64,000 nt of DNA, from the NCBI GenBank assembly GCA_027019265.1, contig JALUWX010000107.1, positions 1 through 64,000 on the forward strand, written 5' to 3'. The DNA is from Phycisphaerales bacterium. GTDB lineage: Bacteria > Planctomycetota > Phycisphaerae > Phycisphaerales > UBA1924. Shown here piece after piece: positions 17,892-26,754 of the stretch (its first letter is position 1; every line of letters begins with the position of its first letter). The notes beneath the pieces were generated by a model that worked only from the letters and a program-made list of their open reading frames with translations, ran no database searches and was not told the DNA's origin. The position numbers and the translations under genes are program-made.

Positions 17892-19241
17892 TCAGTCTCG
17901 GGTGAGTTCGAGCATGGCGCGTTCGAGGCGGTCGAAACGGGCGCGGAGTTCGTCGTTCTCGGTTTGGAGCTGCTGGATCTGTATGTCTTTCTCGGTTCGG
18001 AGTTCGTGGAGCGCATCGACGACCATGGCTTCGAATCCGCGCGGGGTGAGGAGGAGTGTGCCGTCGTCGGACTCGTGCACCCAGCTCGGGAGGATCCGTT
18101 GCACCTGCTGCGCGACGAACCCTGTTTGTGTGCCCGGGAGGTACATGGGGTTGGACGGGTCGGTGTATTCGTAGGTGACGGGGCGGAGCGCGAGCAGGGT
18201 TTGGAGGGAGCCCTGGAGGGGGGTGATGTTCTTCTTGTGTCGTTTGTCGGAGAGGACGGACCAGGGGCCTCCGCCGGGCTTGAAGGCGTTGGCGGTTGCG
18301 AGGATGTCTTGGCTGAGGATGACTTGCGCGCCGTTGAACGAGTTCCCGTTGATCGAGATCAGCGCCCCGGTGAGTGAGAGCGAGCCGGCAGAGCTGATCG
18401 AGAGGACGGCTGAGCTGGAGATATCAACGGACGCGCTCGCGTTGAGATCGAGGGTGTTGGCATCGAGGTGGAGCCCGGAGGGGTCGATGTTCAGTGAGCC
18501 GTTCAGGGCTGTGGAGAGCGAGAGCCGATCGTCGGCGATGATCGCGAGCTCGCCCATCGGGGCGTTGAGCTTGATGTTGCCCGATGCGCTCGTGAGCGTG
18601 AGGTCGTCGGTGTCGGTCTGCATGGAAAGCGGACCCTGTGTGGTGGTGATCGCGAAGGGGTCCGTCGCGTGGATGCCCGTGTAGGTGAAGAGCGCGCCTG
18701 CGGCTCCGTTGGGTCGGATGGTGAGCCCGAGGTCGTCGTCGAGGGTGTTGAGGGCGAGACTGCCTTCGGCGTCGGTGCTTTCGAGGGTGCCGTCGGAGAT
18801 CTCGGCGAAGGAGGGGATGCGTGCGTTGAGGGCGTAGGCGGCCATGGGTGCGGCGGCGAGCTTGGCGCGGGGGGAGAGGGGGAAGTCTTCAACGATCCCG
18901 CCGGGAGGATCGAGGAGGGTGATCTGCATGTAGCGTTCGTCGCCGTTGAAGATGGTGTATCCGTTGAAGGTCTGCCCGAAGTCGAGGAGGACCCCGAATC
19001 GGCCTTCTTCGTTGAAGCGGACGGTCTTGATGATCTCGTCGGAGACGACATCGTTGATGGTGTTGCCTGTGGGGGTCGCGAAGAGGCGGAAGCTGACCTG
19101 GAGGTCGGTGTTCACGGGGGCGCCGTCGAAGTGGAGCTCGCCCTGGAAGGTGAACGCGTTGGACGCGGGGGTCCCGGTCTGGGCGCATGCGACAGCGGAC
19201 AGCAACGCGAGGGTCGCGGCGATGACACGGATCGAGTTCAT
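17892..19241 (-). CDS. secreted tail-fibre-like protein with C-terminal S74 chaperone domain
   Basis: Signal peptide, FTFQGELHFDGAPVNTDL, C-terminal SDKRHKKNITPLQGSLQTLLALRPVTYEYTD...GFVAQQVQRILPSWV...LELTRD. Confidence 0.85.
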   Translation of the reverse strand: MNSIRVIAATLALLSAVACAQTGTPASNAFTFQGELHFDGAPVNTDLQVSFRLFATPTGNTINDVVSDEIIKTVRFNEEGRFGVLLDFGQTFNGYTIFNGDERYMQITLLDPPGGIVEDFPLSPRAKLAAAPMAAYALNARIPSFAEISDGTLESTDAEGSLALNTLDDDLGLTIRPNGAAGALFTYTGIHATDPFAITTTQGPLSMQTDTDDLTLTSASGNIKLNAPMGELAIIADDRLSLSTALNGSLNIDPSGLHLDANTLDLNASASVDISSSAVLSISSAGSLSLTGALISINGNSFNGAQVILSQDILATANAFKPGGGPWSVLSDKRHKKNITPLQGSLQTLLALRPVTYEYTDPSNPMYLPGTQTGFVAQQVQRILPSWVHESDDGTLLLTPRGFEAMVVDALHELRTEKDIQIQQLQTENDELRARFDRLERAMLELTRD

Positions 19242-19277
19242 GGGTTTATTCCTTCGCCGGTTGGTGCGGCGTGTGGT

Positions 19278-21491
19278 TTATTCCGACAGGGCTTGGAGCG
19301 TGCGTTCGATCCGATCGAGTCGTGCGCGGAGGATGTCGTTCTCGGATTGCTGCGCCTTGAGCTGTCGCTGGAGCTCCGAGATCTGCGCGTCCTTCTCGGC
19401 GCGGAGTTCCTGGAGTGCATCGACGACCATGGCTTCGTATCCGACGGGGTTGAGGGAGAGGTAGCCGTCGTTGCGTTCTTCGACCCACTCGGGGATGACG
19501 CGTTGGACTTCCTGGGCGATGAAGCCCGGGATGGTGCCTTCCATGTAGGACACGTGGTCCTTGTTTGCGTACTGGAAGGTGACGGGGCGGAGGGCGCTGA
19601 GGGTGTCGAGCGACCCGGTCATGGTGTGGATGTCTTTCTTGAGGCGTTCGTCGGAGAAGATGGACCAGAGCCCGCCTCCGATTTTGCCGGCGTCGCCGTT
19701 GACGGTGAGCGGGAAGGGCTGTGATGCGGTCCCGACGCTGAGGCTGCCTCCGGAGAATGTCGAACCCTCGACGGTGACGATGGAGCCGTCGATATCAACA
19801 ACTCCTGTGGCGAGGAGGTCGATGGTCCCGCCGGCGTCGATGTCCACATTGCCTCCGGCGTTGAGATCGAGGAGGAGTGCGTTGAGATCGATTTCCGAGA
19901 TCGCGTTGAGGTCAACGAAGTTGGTCGTGAGGTCAACCTCGGTGGTGGCATCGAGATTGATCCTTGAGATCGCATCGAGGTTGAGGTCGCTTTCGGCTGT
20001 GAGGTTGAGGGTCTTTGTGGATTCGATCTCGAAGTCATCGAGTGCGAAGACTCTTGATGGGGCGAACAGTGTTTCGGAGACCCCGGATGTGATGAAGAGC
20101 CCCTCGGTGGTTGTGCTTGAGACGGCGAGGTGGAGTCGTTCTTCGGGGGTTGATGTACCGATCCCGAGGGATTCGGGGATGTAGACATTGGAGTCGGCGA
20201 CGGTGGTGTTGTTCGCGCCGAGGGAGATCCCGCCGTTGGCGTTGATGCGCATGCGGGTTTGGCCGTCTTGTTGGATGCGGAATGCGGATTGACCTGCGGC
20301 GGTGTTGATGTGGAAGCGGTCGGAGGGGTTGTTGAGTCCGATTGCGACGAGTCCGTCGTCGTTGGAGTTTCCGAGGATGATGTTCCCGCCGTCGGCGTTG
20401 AGGGTGAGGGTGGAGGCGTTTCCGAGAGCGCGGGACGAGATTTCGTTGTCGTCGAAGATGAGTCTCTGGGAGTTTGGTCCGAGTGTGAGGTATCCTCCGG
20501 AACCTCCTGCGACGTCGGTGCCGTTCCAGATATGGAGCGGGGTTGCGGCGGCGCCTGTGGACCCGATGCTCAGGTCGGAGATGGGCATGGAGAGGTCTCC
20601 GGTGCCTCCGGCGTCGTAGAGGATCCGGCTCGCGGAGACGCGTGCGAGCGAGTCTGCGTTGTTTGCGAGTTGCGATGGTCCGACCGCGTTGTCTGCGAGT
20701 TCGGAAGTGCCAATGGCATTGTCTGCGATCAGGGACGCGGTGATTGAGTTTGAGGGGATGGAGAATACAGATCCGCCGAGTTGGAGACCCTGTCCGGCGG
20801 AGTAGGTCGTGTTGGCGTCGAGGGCGGTGACGACGGTGCCGTCGGCGTTGATGGCGCGGATGTAGCTCCCGAGGGCTGCGGTTCCGCTGACCCGGCGCTG
20901 GAGGATGCTCGTGTCGGCGCTGAAAATGGACCCGGCGAGTTGGAGCCCAGTCCCCGCGGCGTAGGTGGTGTCGTCGTCGCCGTCGGCGATGTCTCCGGGG
21001 ATCCCGCTGAGCCCGGCCCAGGTGGTGGTTCCGGGAGGGCCTTCGGGTCCTTCGGGTCCGGCTGGGCCTTCGGGTCCCTCGGGGCCGACGGGCCCTTGGG
21101 GTCCGGGGTTCCCGTCGAGCGCGAACTGCGCGACTGGGGTGGAGGTGACGGGGGTGTTGGGGGAGAGGAGTGTGAACGCGCCGCCGGCCATCATGTCCCG
21201 GACGGAGATCTCGAGTTCCCGGTAGGAGCCGTCGAAAGCGCCGGGGGCGTAGTCGAGTTCGAGGAGGAATCGGCCGTCGATGACTTCGGCCATGGGGAAG
21301 TTTGTTTTCCCGATCTGGACTCCCATCATGTCGAGGAGTCGGACCTGGAACTCGTACATCCCGTCGACGGGAGCGCCCGAGTCGAGGAGCTCGCCCTGGT
21401 AGGTGAAGGCGGAGCTCTGCGCGTGCACGTGGTTGGTGAAGGACAGGAGCGCGCAGCTGAGCGCGAGCACGGCGAATCGAAGCGACATCAT
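19278..21491 (-). CDS. secreted tail-fibre-like protein with collagen-like segment, beta-repeat region and S74 chaperone domain
   Basis: FTYQGELLDSGAPVDGMY; GNPGPQGPVGPEGPEGPAGPEGPEGPPG; 'DLNLDAISRINLDATTEVDLTTNFVDLNAISEIDLNA' repeats; SDERLKKDIHTMTGSLDTLSALRPVTFQY...FIAQEVQRVIPEWV. Confidence 0.88.
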   Translation of the reverse strand: MMSLRFAVLALSCALLSFTNHVHAQSSAFTYQGELLDSGAPVDGMYEFQVRLLDMMGVQIGKTNFPMAEVIDGRFLLELDYAPGAFDGSYRELEISVRDMMAGGAFTLLSPNTPVTSTPVAQFALDGNPGPQGPVGPEGPEGPAGPEGPEGPPGTTTWAGLSGIPGDIADGDDDTTYAAGTGLQLAGSIFSADTSILQRRVSGTAALGSYIRAINADGTVVTALDANTTYSAGQGLQLGGSVFSIPSNSITASLIADNAIGTSELADNAVGPSQLANNADSLARVSASRILYDAGGTGDLSMPISDLSIGSTGAAATPLHIWNGTDVAGGSGGYLTLGPNSQRLIFDDNEISSRALGNASTLTLNADGGNIILGNSNDDGLVAIGLNNPSDRFHINTAAGQSAFRIQQDGQTRMRINANGGISLGANNTTVADSNVYIPESLGIGTSTPEERLHLAVSSTTTEGLFITSGVSETLFAPSRVFALDDFEIESTKTLNLTAESDLNLDAISRINLDATTEVDLTTNFVDLNAISEIDLNALLLDLNAGGNVDIDAGGTIDLLATGVVDIDGSIVTVEGSTFSGGSLSVGTASQPFPLTVNGDAGKIGGGLWSIFSDERLKKDIHTMTGSLDTLSALRPVTFQYANKDHVSYMEGTIPGFIAQEVQRVIPEWVEERNDGYLSLNPVGYEAMVVDALQELRAEKDAQISELQRQLKAQQSENDILRARLDRIERTLQALSE

Positions 21492-21675
21492 GGTGTGCCG
21501 ACCCTCTCTCAGAAACGCGACCCTGGAGCGCAGGCACCCCCCACGCAACGCGCGTTGTCAGTCACCATCCTTTCAGAAACCGGGGTTGGATGCAAGCCCC
21601 TAGGGACGCGCACAACCCCGATAACGGGGGTGGAGCGACGGTCGGCTGGGGGGCGATTGGGTTGTGTGAAGGGGA

Positions 21676-22977
21676 TCAGTCGTCCGAGGTGGGGACGGTC
21701 GCGAAGGCGTTGTCCATCGCGCTCTTGAGGGCGGCGTAGCGGGTCGAGTCCAGGTCCTGGGCCATGGTTTCGTGGCGCGCGGTGAGGACTCCGAGCTCCA
21801 TGGCCGCTTCGCAGAGCGAGGCGCTGGCGAGCTCGTCCCCGACGTAGACGGCGAGGACGGATCCGAGCTTCCAGGCGTCGCTCTCACGCTTGCTCTGGAG
21901 GAGGGCGGCGTGGGTGAGCGCCATGGTGCGCGCCATCTCGGATTTGTGGGTCTCGATGAAGGATGCGTCGGCGATCCCGTCGTCCACGATGGACTGCGCG
22001 AAGCGCTCCGCATCGGCGAGCTCGTCTTCGAGGTCGGAGACGTTCTTGACGGTGCGTGCGAGTGCGCCCCAGGAGCCGTGGTCGATGAGGAGGGGTCGGA
22101 TGCGCGAGCCGTACTTCTCGAGGGCTTGCGCGACGCGCCCGGAGCGTTCGTAGCCATTCGCCCAAGCGACGACTTCGTCTTCGGACCCGGCGCTCGGCGC
22201 GAGGTCCATCCAGAGCGCGATCCCGAGGTGGCCGAAGGAACCCTTGTCCCAGGTGCGTTTGGCCGTGCGTGAGGTGCGCGCGACGATGGCTTCGGCGGCC
22301 TTGTCCTGATTCGCTGCTTGCGCGACGCGCATCACGGACTGGTTGTACATGAGGTCCATCTCGGCGATCTCGCAGCGCCCGAAGCTTGAGTTGTACGGGC
22401 CTTCGACGAGTGCGTGGAGGTTGAGCATGAGGAGACATGCGTGCTCCGCGCCCTTGCGGAAGTCCCCGGACTTGAGCTCGGCGACCATGTCGTTGTAGAG
22501 GACCTGGGATTGGTCCGCGCTGTAGGTGGGGGGGGATGTGGGGTCGAGCGCGATGTCGATGAAGGACTTGAGGTTGATGGCTTCGGAGCATCCGGAGCGC
22601 GCGTGGACGGGGTAGCCACCCCGGAACGCGATGAACGCGGGGGCTTCGGCGATGGCGCACTTCTCGAGGACCTCATCCCGATCAACACCCCGGACGTAGA
22701 AGACGCGGACATCGTCGTCGAGATCCTTCCCGGCCGGTTTCCAGGCGCTGAAGATCTCGCTCGCTTCGTCCTCGTCGTCGGGGAGACAGACGATGAAAAA
22801 GACGTCGCTGGGGTCCTGCTCGTTGGCTTCGACGGCATCGTCGATCATCATCATGACGACGGAGCGGACATCCTCGGCGGGTTCGGGGGCGGTCGCGTTG
22901 GTCGTCGAGGCGAGCCCGGCGAGTCCGAGAAGGATCGCGGCGGTGGTGGCTCGGGTCCGGGTCATGATCGTGCTCAT
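21676..22977 (-). CDS. secreted protein, possible thioredoxin-fold N-terminal domain plus helical repeats
   Basis: Start MSTIMTRTRATTAAILLGLAGLASTTNA; 'DVFFIVCLPDDEDEASEIFSAWKPAGKDLDDDVRVFYVRGVDRDEVLEKCAIAEAPAFIAFRGG'. Only this part of the long 21676..24702 ORF looks real. Confidence 0.65.
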   Translation of the reverse strand: MSTIMTRTRATTAAILLGLAGLASTTNATAPEPAEDVRSVVMMMIDDAVEANEQDPSDVFFIVCLPDDEDEASEIFSAWKPAGKDLDDDVRVFYVRGVDRDEVLEKCAIAEAPAFIAFRGGYPVHARSGCSEAINLKSFIDIALDPTSPPTYSADQSQVLYNDMVAELKSGDFRKGAEHACLLMLNLHALVEGPYNSSFGRCEIAEMDLMYNQSVMRVAQAANQDKAAEAIVARTSRTAKRTWDKGSFGHLGIALWMDLAPSAGSEDEVVAWANGYERSGRVAQALEKYGSRIRPLLIDHGSWGALARTVKNVSDLEDELADAERFAQSIVDDGIADASFIETHKSEMARTMALTHAALLQSKRESDAWKLGSVLAVYVGDELASASLCEAAMELGVLTARHETMAQDLDSTRYAALKSAMDNAFATVPTSDD

Positions 22978-23139
22978 CTGTCGCTCCTTGCAAGTGCTGA
23001 TGGAGACGACATCGGGCGTTGGGACGGGCGGATCGAGCGGGATCGGGGAGGTGGGGTGAGACTTCACCCTTCGCGCGGGGGCGGGGGTGCTGTAGACTGG
23101 GGTTCCGATAACAGAGCTGCGCAGAACAGGAGGGACACG

Positions 23140-24456
23140 ATGGTTCGGATGCTCGCTTTGGTGCTGGCGTTGATTGTCGCAACGACGGCGTTTGGGGCGC
23201 CTCCCACGGTGGTGAGCGCGACCCCTGAGAATGGGGCCGTCGGTGTCGATCCGGGGACGAGCGAGATCGTGATCGTGTTCGATCAGGCGATGTCGAGGGG
23301 CGGGATGTCCATCGTGGGTGGGGGGACGACGTTCCCTCAGATCACGGGGCAGATCCGGTGGCGCGATACGCGCACGTTGGTGATCCCCGTGAAGCTCGAG
23401 CCCGGGCACGAGTATCAGCTGTCGATCAACAACCAACGGTTCACGAACTTCCGGAACACGAAGGGGGAGGCGTGTGTGCCGTACCCGATCCGGTTCGTGA
23501 CGAAATCGGACGGGGAGGACGTCGAGACGGGGATGGACTTCGGTCCCACGATCGATCGGGTGGTGGAGCTGATGGACACGATGTATTCGCATCGGGATCG
23601 GCTCGGGCTCGACTGGGCGGAGGTGATGGATGAGCAGCGCGAGGTGCTGATGGGGTCGCTGACCCCGGAAGCGTTCGCAAACACGTTGTCGTTCGTGCTC
23701 GCGCGGGCGCGGGACAAGCACATCCTGATCCGGACCCCGAACGGGAGGCGCATGACGTACATCGCGCCCGTCGCGCCGAACTTCAATCGGATGACGCTCC
23801 AGAAGCAGCTGGACAGCTACACCCAAGCGAGTGTGACGGTGTTCACGGGGACGACGAAGGACGGGGGGATCCCGTACCTGTCGGTCGAGTCGTTCATGCG
23901 CGAGTCGGAGGGGGATCTGGACGAGGCTTTTGCGTTCATCGAGGCGCACAAGGATGCGCCGGCGATGATCGTGGATGCGCGGTTCAACTCGGGTGGGGAC
24001 GAGACTTTGGCGCAGGGGATCGCGGGGTGTTTCGTCGGGGAGTCGGTCCCGTACGCGAAGCATGTCTCGATCGATCCGGATCATCCCGGGGAGTTCCTGG
24101 ATCCGGCGACGCGCGTGCTCGAGCCTAATACGGAACGTCCGAGGTTCTCGGGGCGCGTCGTGGTGCTGACGGGGCCGGTGACGATGAGCTCGTGCGAGGC
24201 GTTTGTGCTGATGATGAAAGCGGCGGGCGCGACGACGGTGGGCGCGCCCACGCAGGGGTCGTCGGGGAATCCGAGGGCGTATGACCTGGGACATGAGATC
24301 ACGCTGCTTCTCCCGAGCTGGCGCGCGATGACGATGGGGGGCGAGTTCTTCGAGGGGGTGGGGCTTGCGCCGGATGTTGAGGTGGAGTGGCCGGGGGGGA
24401 TGCATCCGGCGCGGGATCCGGTTCTGGAGAAAGCGATCGAGGTGCTGAAGGATTAA
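23140..24456 (+). CDS. S41 family peptidase with N-terminal Ig-like domain
   Basis: Signal peptide, PPTVVSATPENGAVGVDPGTSEIVIVFDQAM (SbsA-type Ig), AMIVDARFNSGGDETLAQ, VVVLTGPVTMSSCEAFVLMMKA. Confidence 0.8.
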   Translation: MVRMLALVLALIVATTAFGAPPTVVSATPENGAVGVDPGTSEIVIVFDQAMSRGGMSIVGGGTTFPQITGQIRWRDTRTLVIPVKLEPGHEYQLSINNQRFTNFRNTKGEACVPYPIRFVTKSDGEDVETGMDFGPTIDRVVELMDTMYSHRDRLGLDWAEVMDEQREVLMGSLTPEAFANTLSFVLARARDKHILIRTPNGRRMTYIAPVAPNFNRMTLQKQLDSYTQASVTVFTGTTKDGGIPYLSVESFMRESEGDLDEAFAFIEAHKDAPAMIVDARFNSGGDETLAQGIAGCFVGESVPYAKHVSIDPDHPGEFLDPATRVLEPNTERPRFSGRVVVLTGPVTMSSCEAFVLMMKAAGATTVGAPTQGSSGNPRAYDLGHEITLLLPSWRAMTMGGEFFEGVGLAPDVEVEWPGGMHPARDPVLEKAIEVLKD

Positions 24457-24923
24457 TCCGTGTCGCTCTCCGGGATCGATCGGCGGAAGCAGTGCATCAG
24501 GCCCGCATCCTCGAACCCGAGCGCGTGGTGGGCGTTGATCGATCCCGTGTTGTCCGGGCGCGCGTCGGAGGCGGCTTCGGTGCACCCGTGCTCGCGCCCC
24601 CATGCGAACGCATCGTCCATGAGCGCGCGACCGACCCCTTTGCCCTGGTGCGCGGGGTCCACGTACCACCCCTCGATGTAGAGGACGGGGGAGGTCATGC
24701 ATTCCTCGGCCGACGAACGGATGGTGAGCTCGATGAACCCGATGGGGCTGTTGTTGTCATCGAATGCGAGGAGGCATTGGAAGGGCTGGGATTTGAGTGT
24801 GCCCAGCTCGGTGATCTGTCGGGCTTCTTCGTCGAGGAGCGCGGGGTCTTCGTCGTCGAAGAGCTTGGCACGCATGGCGAACCAGGCGGTGAGGGTGGAT
24901 TGGGTGTAGGAGGTGATTTTCAT
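24453..24923 (-). CDS. GNAT family N-acetyltransferase
   Basis: MKITSYTQSTLTAWFAMRAKLF...YVDPAHQGKGVGRALMDDAFAWGREHGCTE (aminoglycoside 6'-acetyltransferase-like). Confidence 0.85.
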   Translation of the reverse strand: MKITSYTQSTLTAWFAMRAKLFDDEDPALLDEEARQITELGTLKSQPFQCLLAFDDNNSPIGFIELTIRSSAEECMTSPVLYIEGWYVDPAHQGKGVGRALMDDAFAWGREHGCTEAASDARPDNTGSINAHHALGFEDAGLMHCFRRSIPESDTD

Positions 24924-24948
24924 TTGACTCGTGAGGGGGAGATATCGT

Positions 24949-25641
24949 TCATCCAATTCGTACCAAACCCTTTGCCAGACCCAGTGCTACAAGCACTACA
25001 CCGATGACTGTGCCAATGAGTAGTCCGCCAATGCTGTAGACTAACACCGACTCCCCGGTCCAGTCGGATCTATTCGCTTCGCGATATGCAGAAACAGGCT
25101 CGGCTGCATTGTCAGCGATGTCGTAGATGTAGTACCAACGGTCCCAGCCATCGGGACGATCGGCTGGATACACGATCAGCTCTGCACGGATTGATCCGTC
25201 TTCAAGCGTTGCGAAAGACACCCCCCCTGCGTTGATCTTGAGATTGCCGGCCGGGATCTGCGTTCGAGCTTGTTCGTCTGATCTGTACGCGGTTGTATCC
25301 CACGGACCCGTTGTGAGACGACTCTGAATAGCGGGGGGTCCGTAGTGCCAATCTGGGCTGTTCCGATCCGGATCCGAGAGATCGATCAACCTTGGATTGG
25401 GGTCCTTGGTGTCGTCTTTGGGATATTGAACGACCCAGAACTCCGGCATCATGCTGGGCGGATTGTCGCTAATAAACAATGACGCCGGACCGACGGGTAA
25501 CGGGCCGTTCGCCGCGCGATAGCCCGCAGCACCGCCCACAACACAACCCACAAATGGCGTTAGTACACAGAGCACAATCAAGCAATACCCGAACACGCCA
25601 ATCATGGATCCTGCTTTGTTCATCGATCCATGATTGTACAT
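24949..25641 (-). CDS. hypothetical membrane protein, low GC
   Basis: TM helices at both ends (GVFGYCLIVLCVLTPFVGCVVGGAAGY; VYSIGGLLIGTVIGVVLVALGLAKGLV); directly follows the epimerase stop. Confidence 0.65.
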   Translation of the reverse strand: MYNHGSMNKAGSMIGVFGYCLIVLCVLTPFVGCVVGGAAGYRAANGPLPVGPASLFISDNPPSMMPEFWVVQYPKDDTKDPNPRLIDLSDPDRNSPDWHYGPPAIQSRLTTGPWDTTAYRSDEQARTQIPAGNLKINAGGVSFATLEDGSIRAELIVYPADRPDGWDRWYYIYDIADNAAEPVSAYREANRSDWTGESVLVYSIGGLLIGTVIGVVLVALGLAKGLVRIG

Positions 25642-25661
25642 TGATGCTCACTTCTTTCAGA

Positions 25662-26669
25662 TCACATCCGCGCTTCGGGGTCGTTGCGATGGGCTTTGAA
25701 CCATTCGATGGTGCGTTTGAGCCCTTCTTCGAAGCCGACTTTGGCTTCCCAGCCCATGAGTTCCTTGGCGCGGGAGACGTCCAGACAGCGGCGGGGTTGG
25801 CCGTCGGGCTTGGTGGAGTCCCAGCGGATCTTGTCTTCGATCGTGTCCTCGTTCGCGAAGCCCGTGAGCTTGGCGATGAGGTGGACGAGATCGCGGATGG
25901 TGATCTCCATGTTGGTCCCGAGGTTCATGGGGGTGGGGTCGTCCATTTTCTCGGAGGCCGTCAGGATCCCGTCGGCGCAGTCTTCGATGAAGAGGAACTC
26001 GCGCGAGGCGCTGCCCGTGCCCCAGACTTCGAGGAAGTCGTCCCCTCGGTCCATGGCTTCGATGCATTTGCGGATGAGGGCGGGGATGACGTGGGAGGAG
26101 TGGAGGTTGAAGTTGTCCCACGGGCCGTAGAGGTTGACGGGGAGGACGTAGGTGGACTTCATGTTGTACTGGAGCTTGTAGGCATCGAGCATCTGCCAGG
26201 CGGCTTTCTTCGCGATCCCGTAGGGCGCGTTGGTGACCTCGGGGTAGCCGTTCCAGAGGTCGCTCTCTTTGAAGGGGACGGGGGTGAGGTTGGGATAGGC
26301 GCAGATGGTCCCGGTCTGGACGAACTTGCCTCCCCGTTCGATGAGCCCGTCGACGCGGGCTTGCTCGATGAGGTGGAGGGCCATGGCCATGTTGGCGTAG
26401 AAGTAGCGCCCGGGGTTTTCGCGGTTGGCGCCGATCCCGCCGACTTCGGCGGCGAGGTGGATGATGAGGGTGGCTTTGTCTTTCCCGAACGCGTCGTTGT
26501 AGAGGGCAACGACGGCGTCTTTCTCGGTGAGGTCGTAGTTCGCGGATCGGGGGATGACGATCTGGTCGTCGCTGACCCCCCGGGTGTGGAGCCCTTCGAC
26601 GATGTGTCGGCCCAGGAATCCGGATCCGCCGGTGATGATGATGCGCTGCGCGGACCAGTCCAGACTCAT
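25662..26669 (-). CDS. fcl: NAD-dependent epimerase, GDP-L-fucose synthase-like
   Basis: IIITGGSGFLGRHIV, HLAAEVGGIGANRENPG, YGIAKKAAWQM, VNLYGPWDNFNLHSSHVIPALIRK. Confidence 0.8.
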   Translation of the reverse strand: MSLDWSAQRIIITGGSGFLGRHIVEGLHTRGVSDDQIVIPRSANYDLTEKDAVVALYNDAFGKDKATLIIHLAAEVGGIGANRENPGRYFYANMAMALHLIEQARVDGLIERGGKFVQTGTICAYPNLTPVPFKESDLWNGYPEVTNAPYGIAKKAAWQMLDAYKLQYNMKSTYVLPVNLYGPWDNFNLHSSHVIPALIRKCIEAMDRGDDFLEVWGTGSASREFLFIEDCADGILTASEKMDDPTPMNLGTNMEITIRDLVHLIAKLTGFANEDTIEDKIRWDSTKPDGQPRRCLDVSRAKELMGWEAKVGFEEGLKRTIEWFKAHRNDPEARM

Positions 26670-26754
26670 TGCTCTCGCTCCTCTCGGGTGAAATCGCCGA
26701 TGATGGTGGGAGGCGATCATAGAGTCGAACGGACCCGAGCGACCGAGGGAGCTC

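Noticed and set aside
22978-24702. 5' extension of the 1008-aa minus-strand ORF
   Set aside because: Lies antisense to the S41 peptidase; the real gene starts at the signal-peptide Met at 22977.
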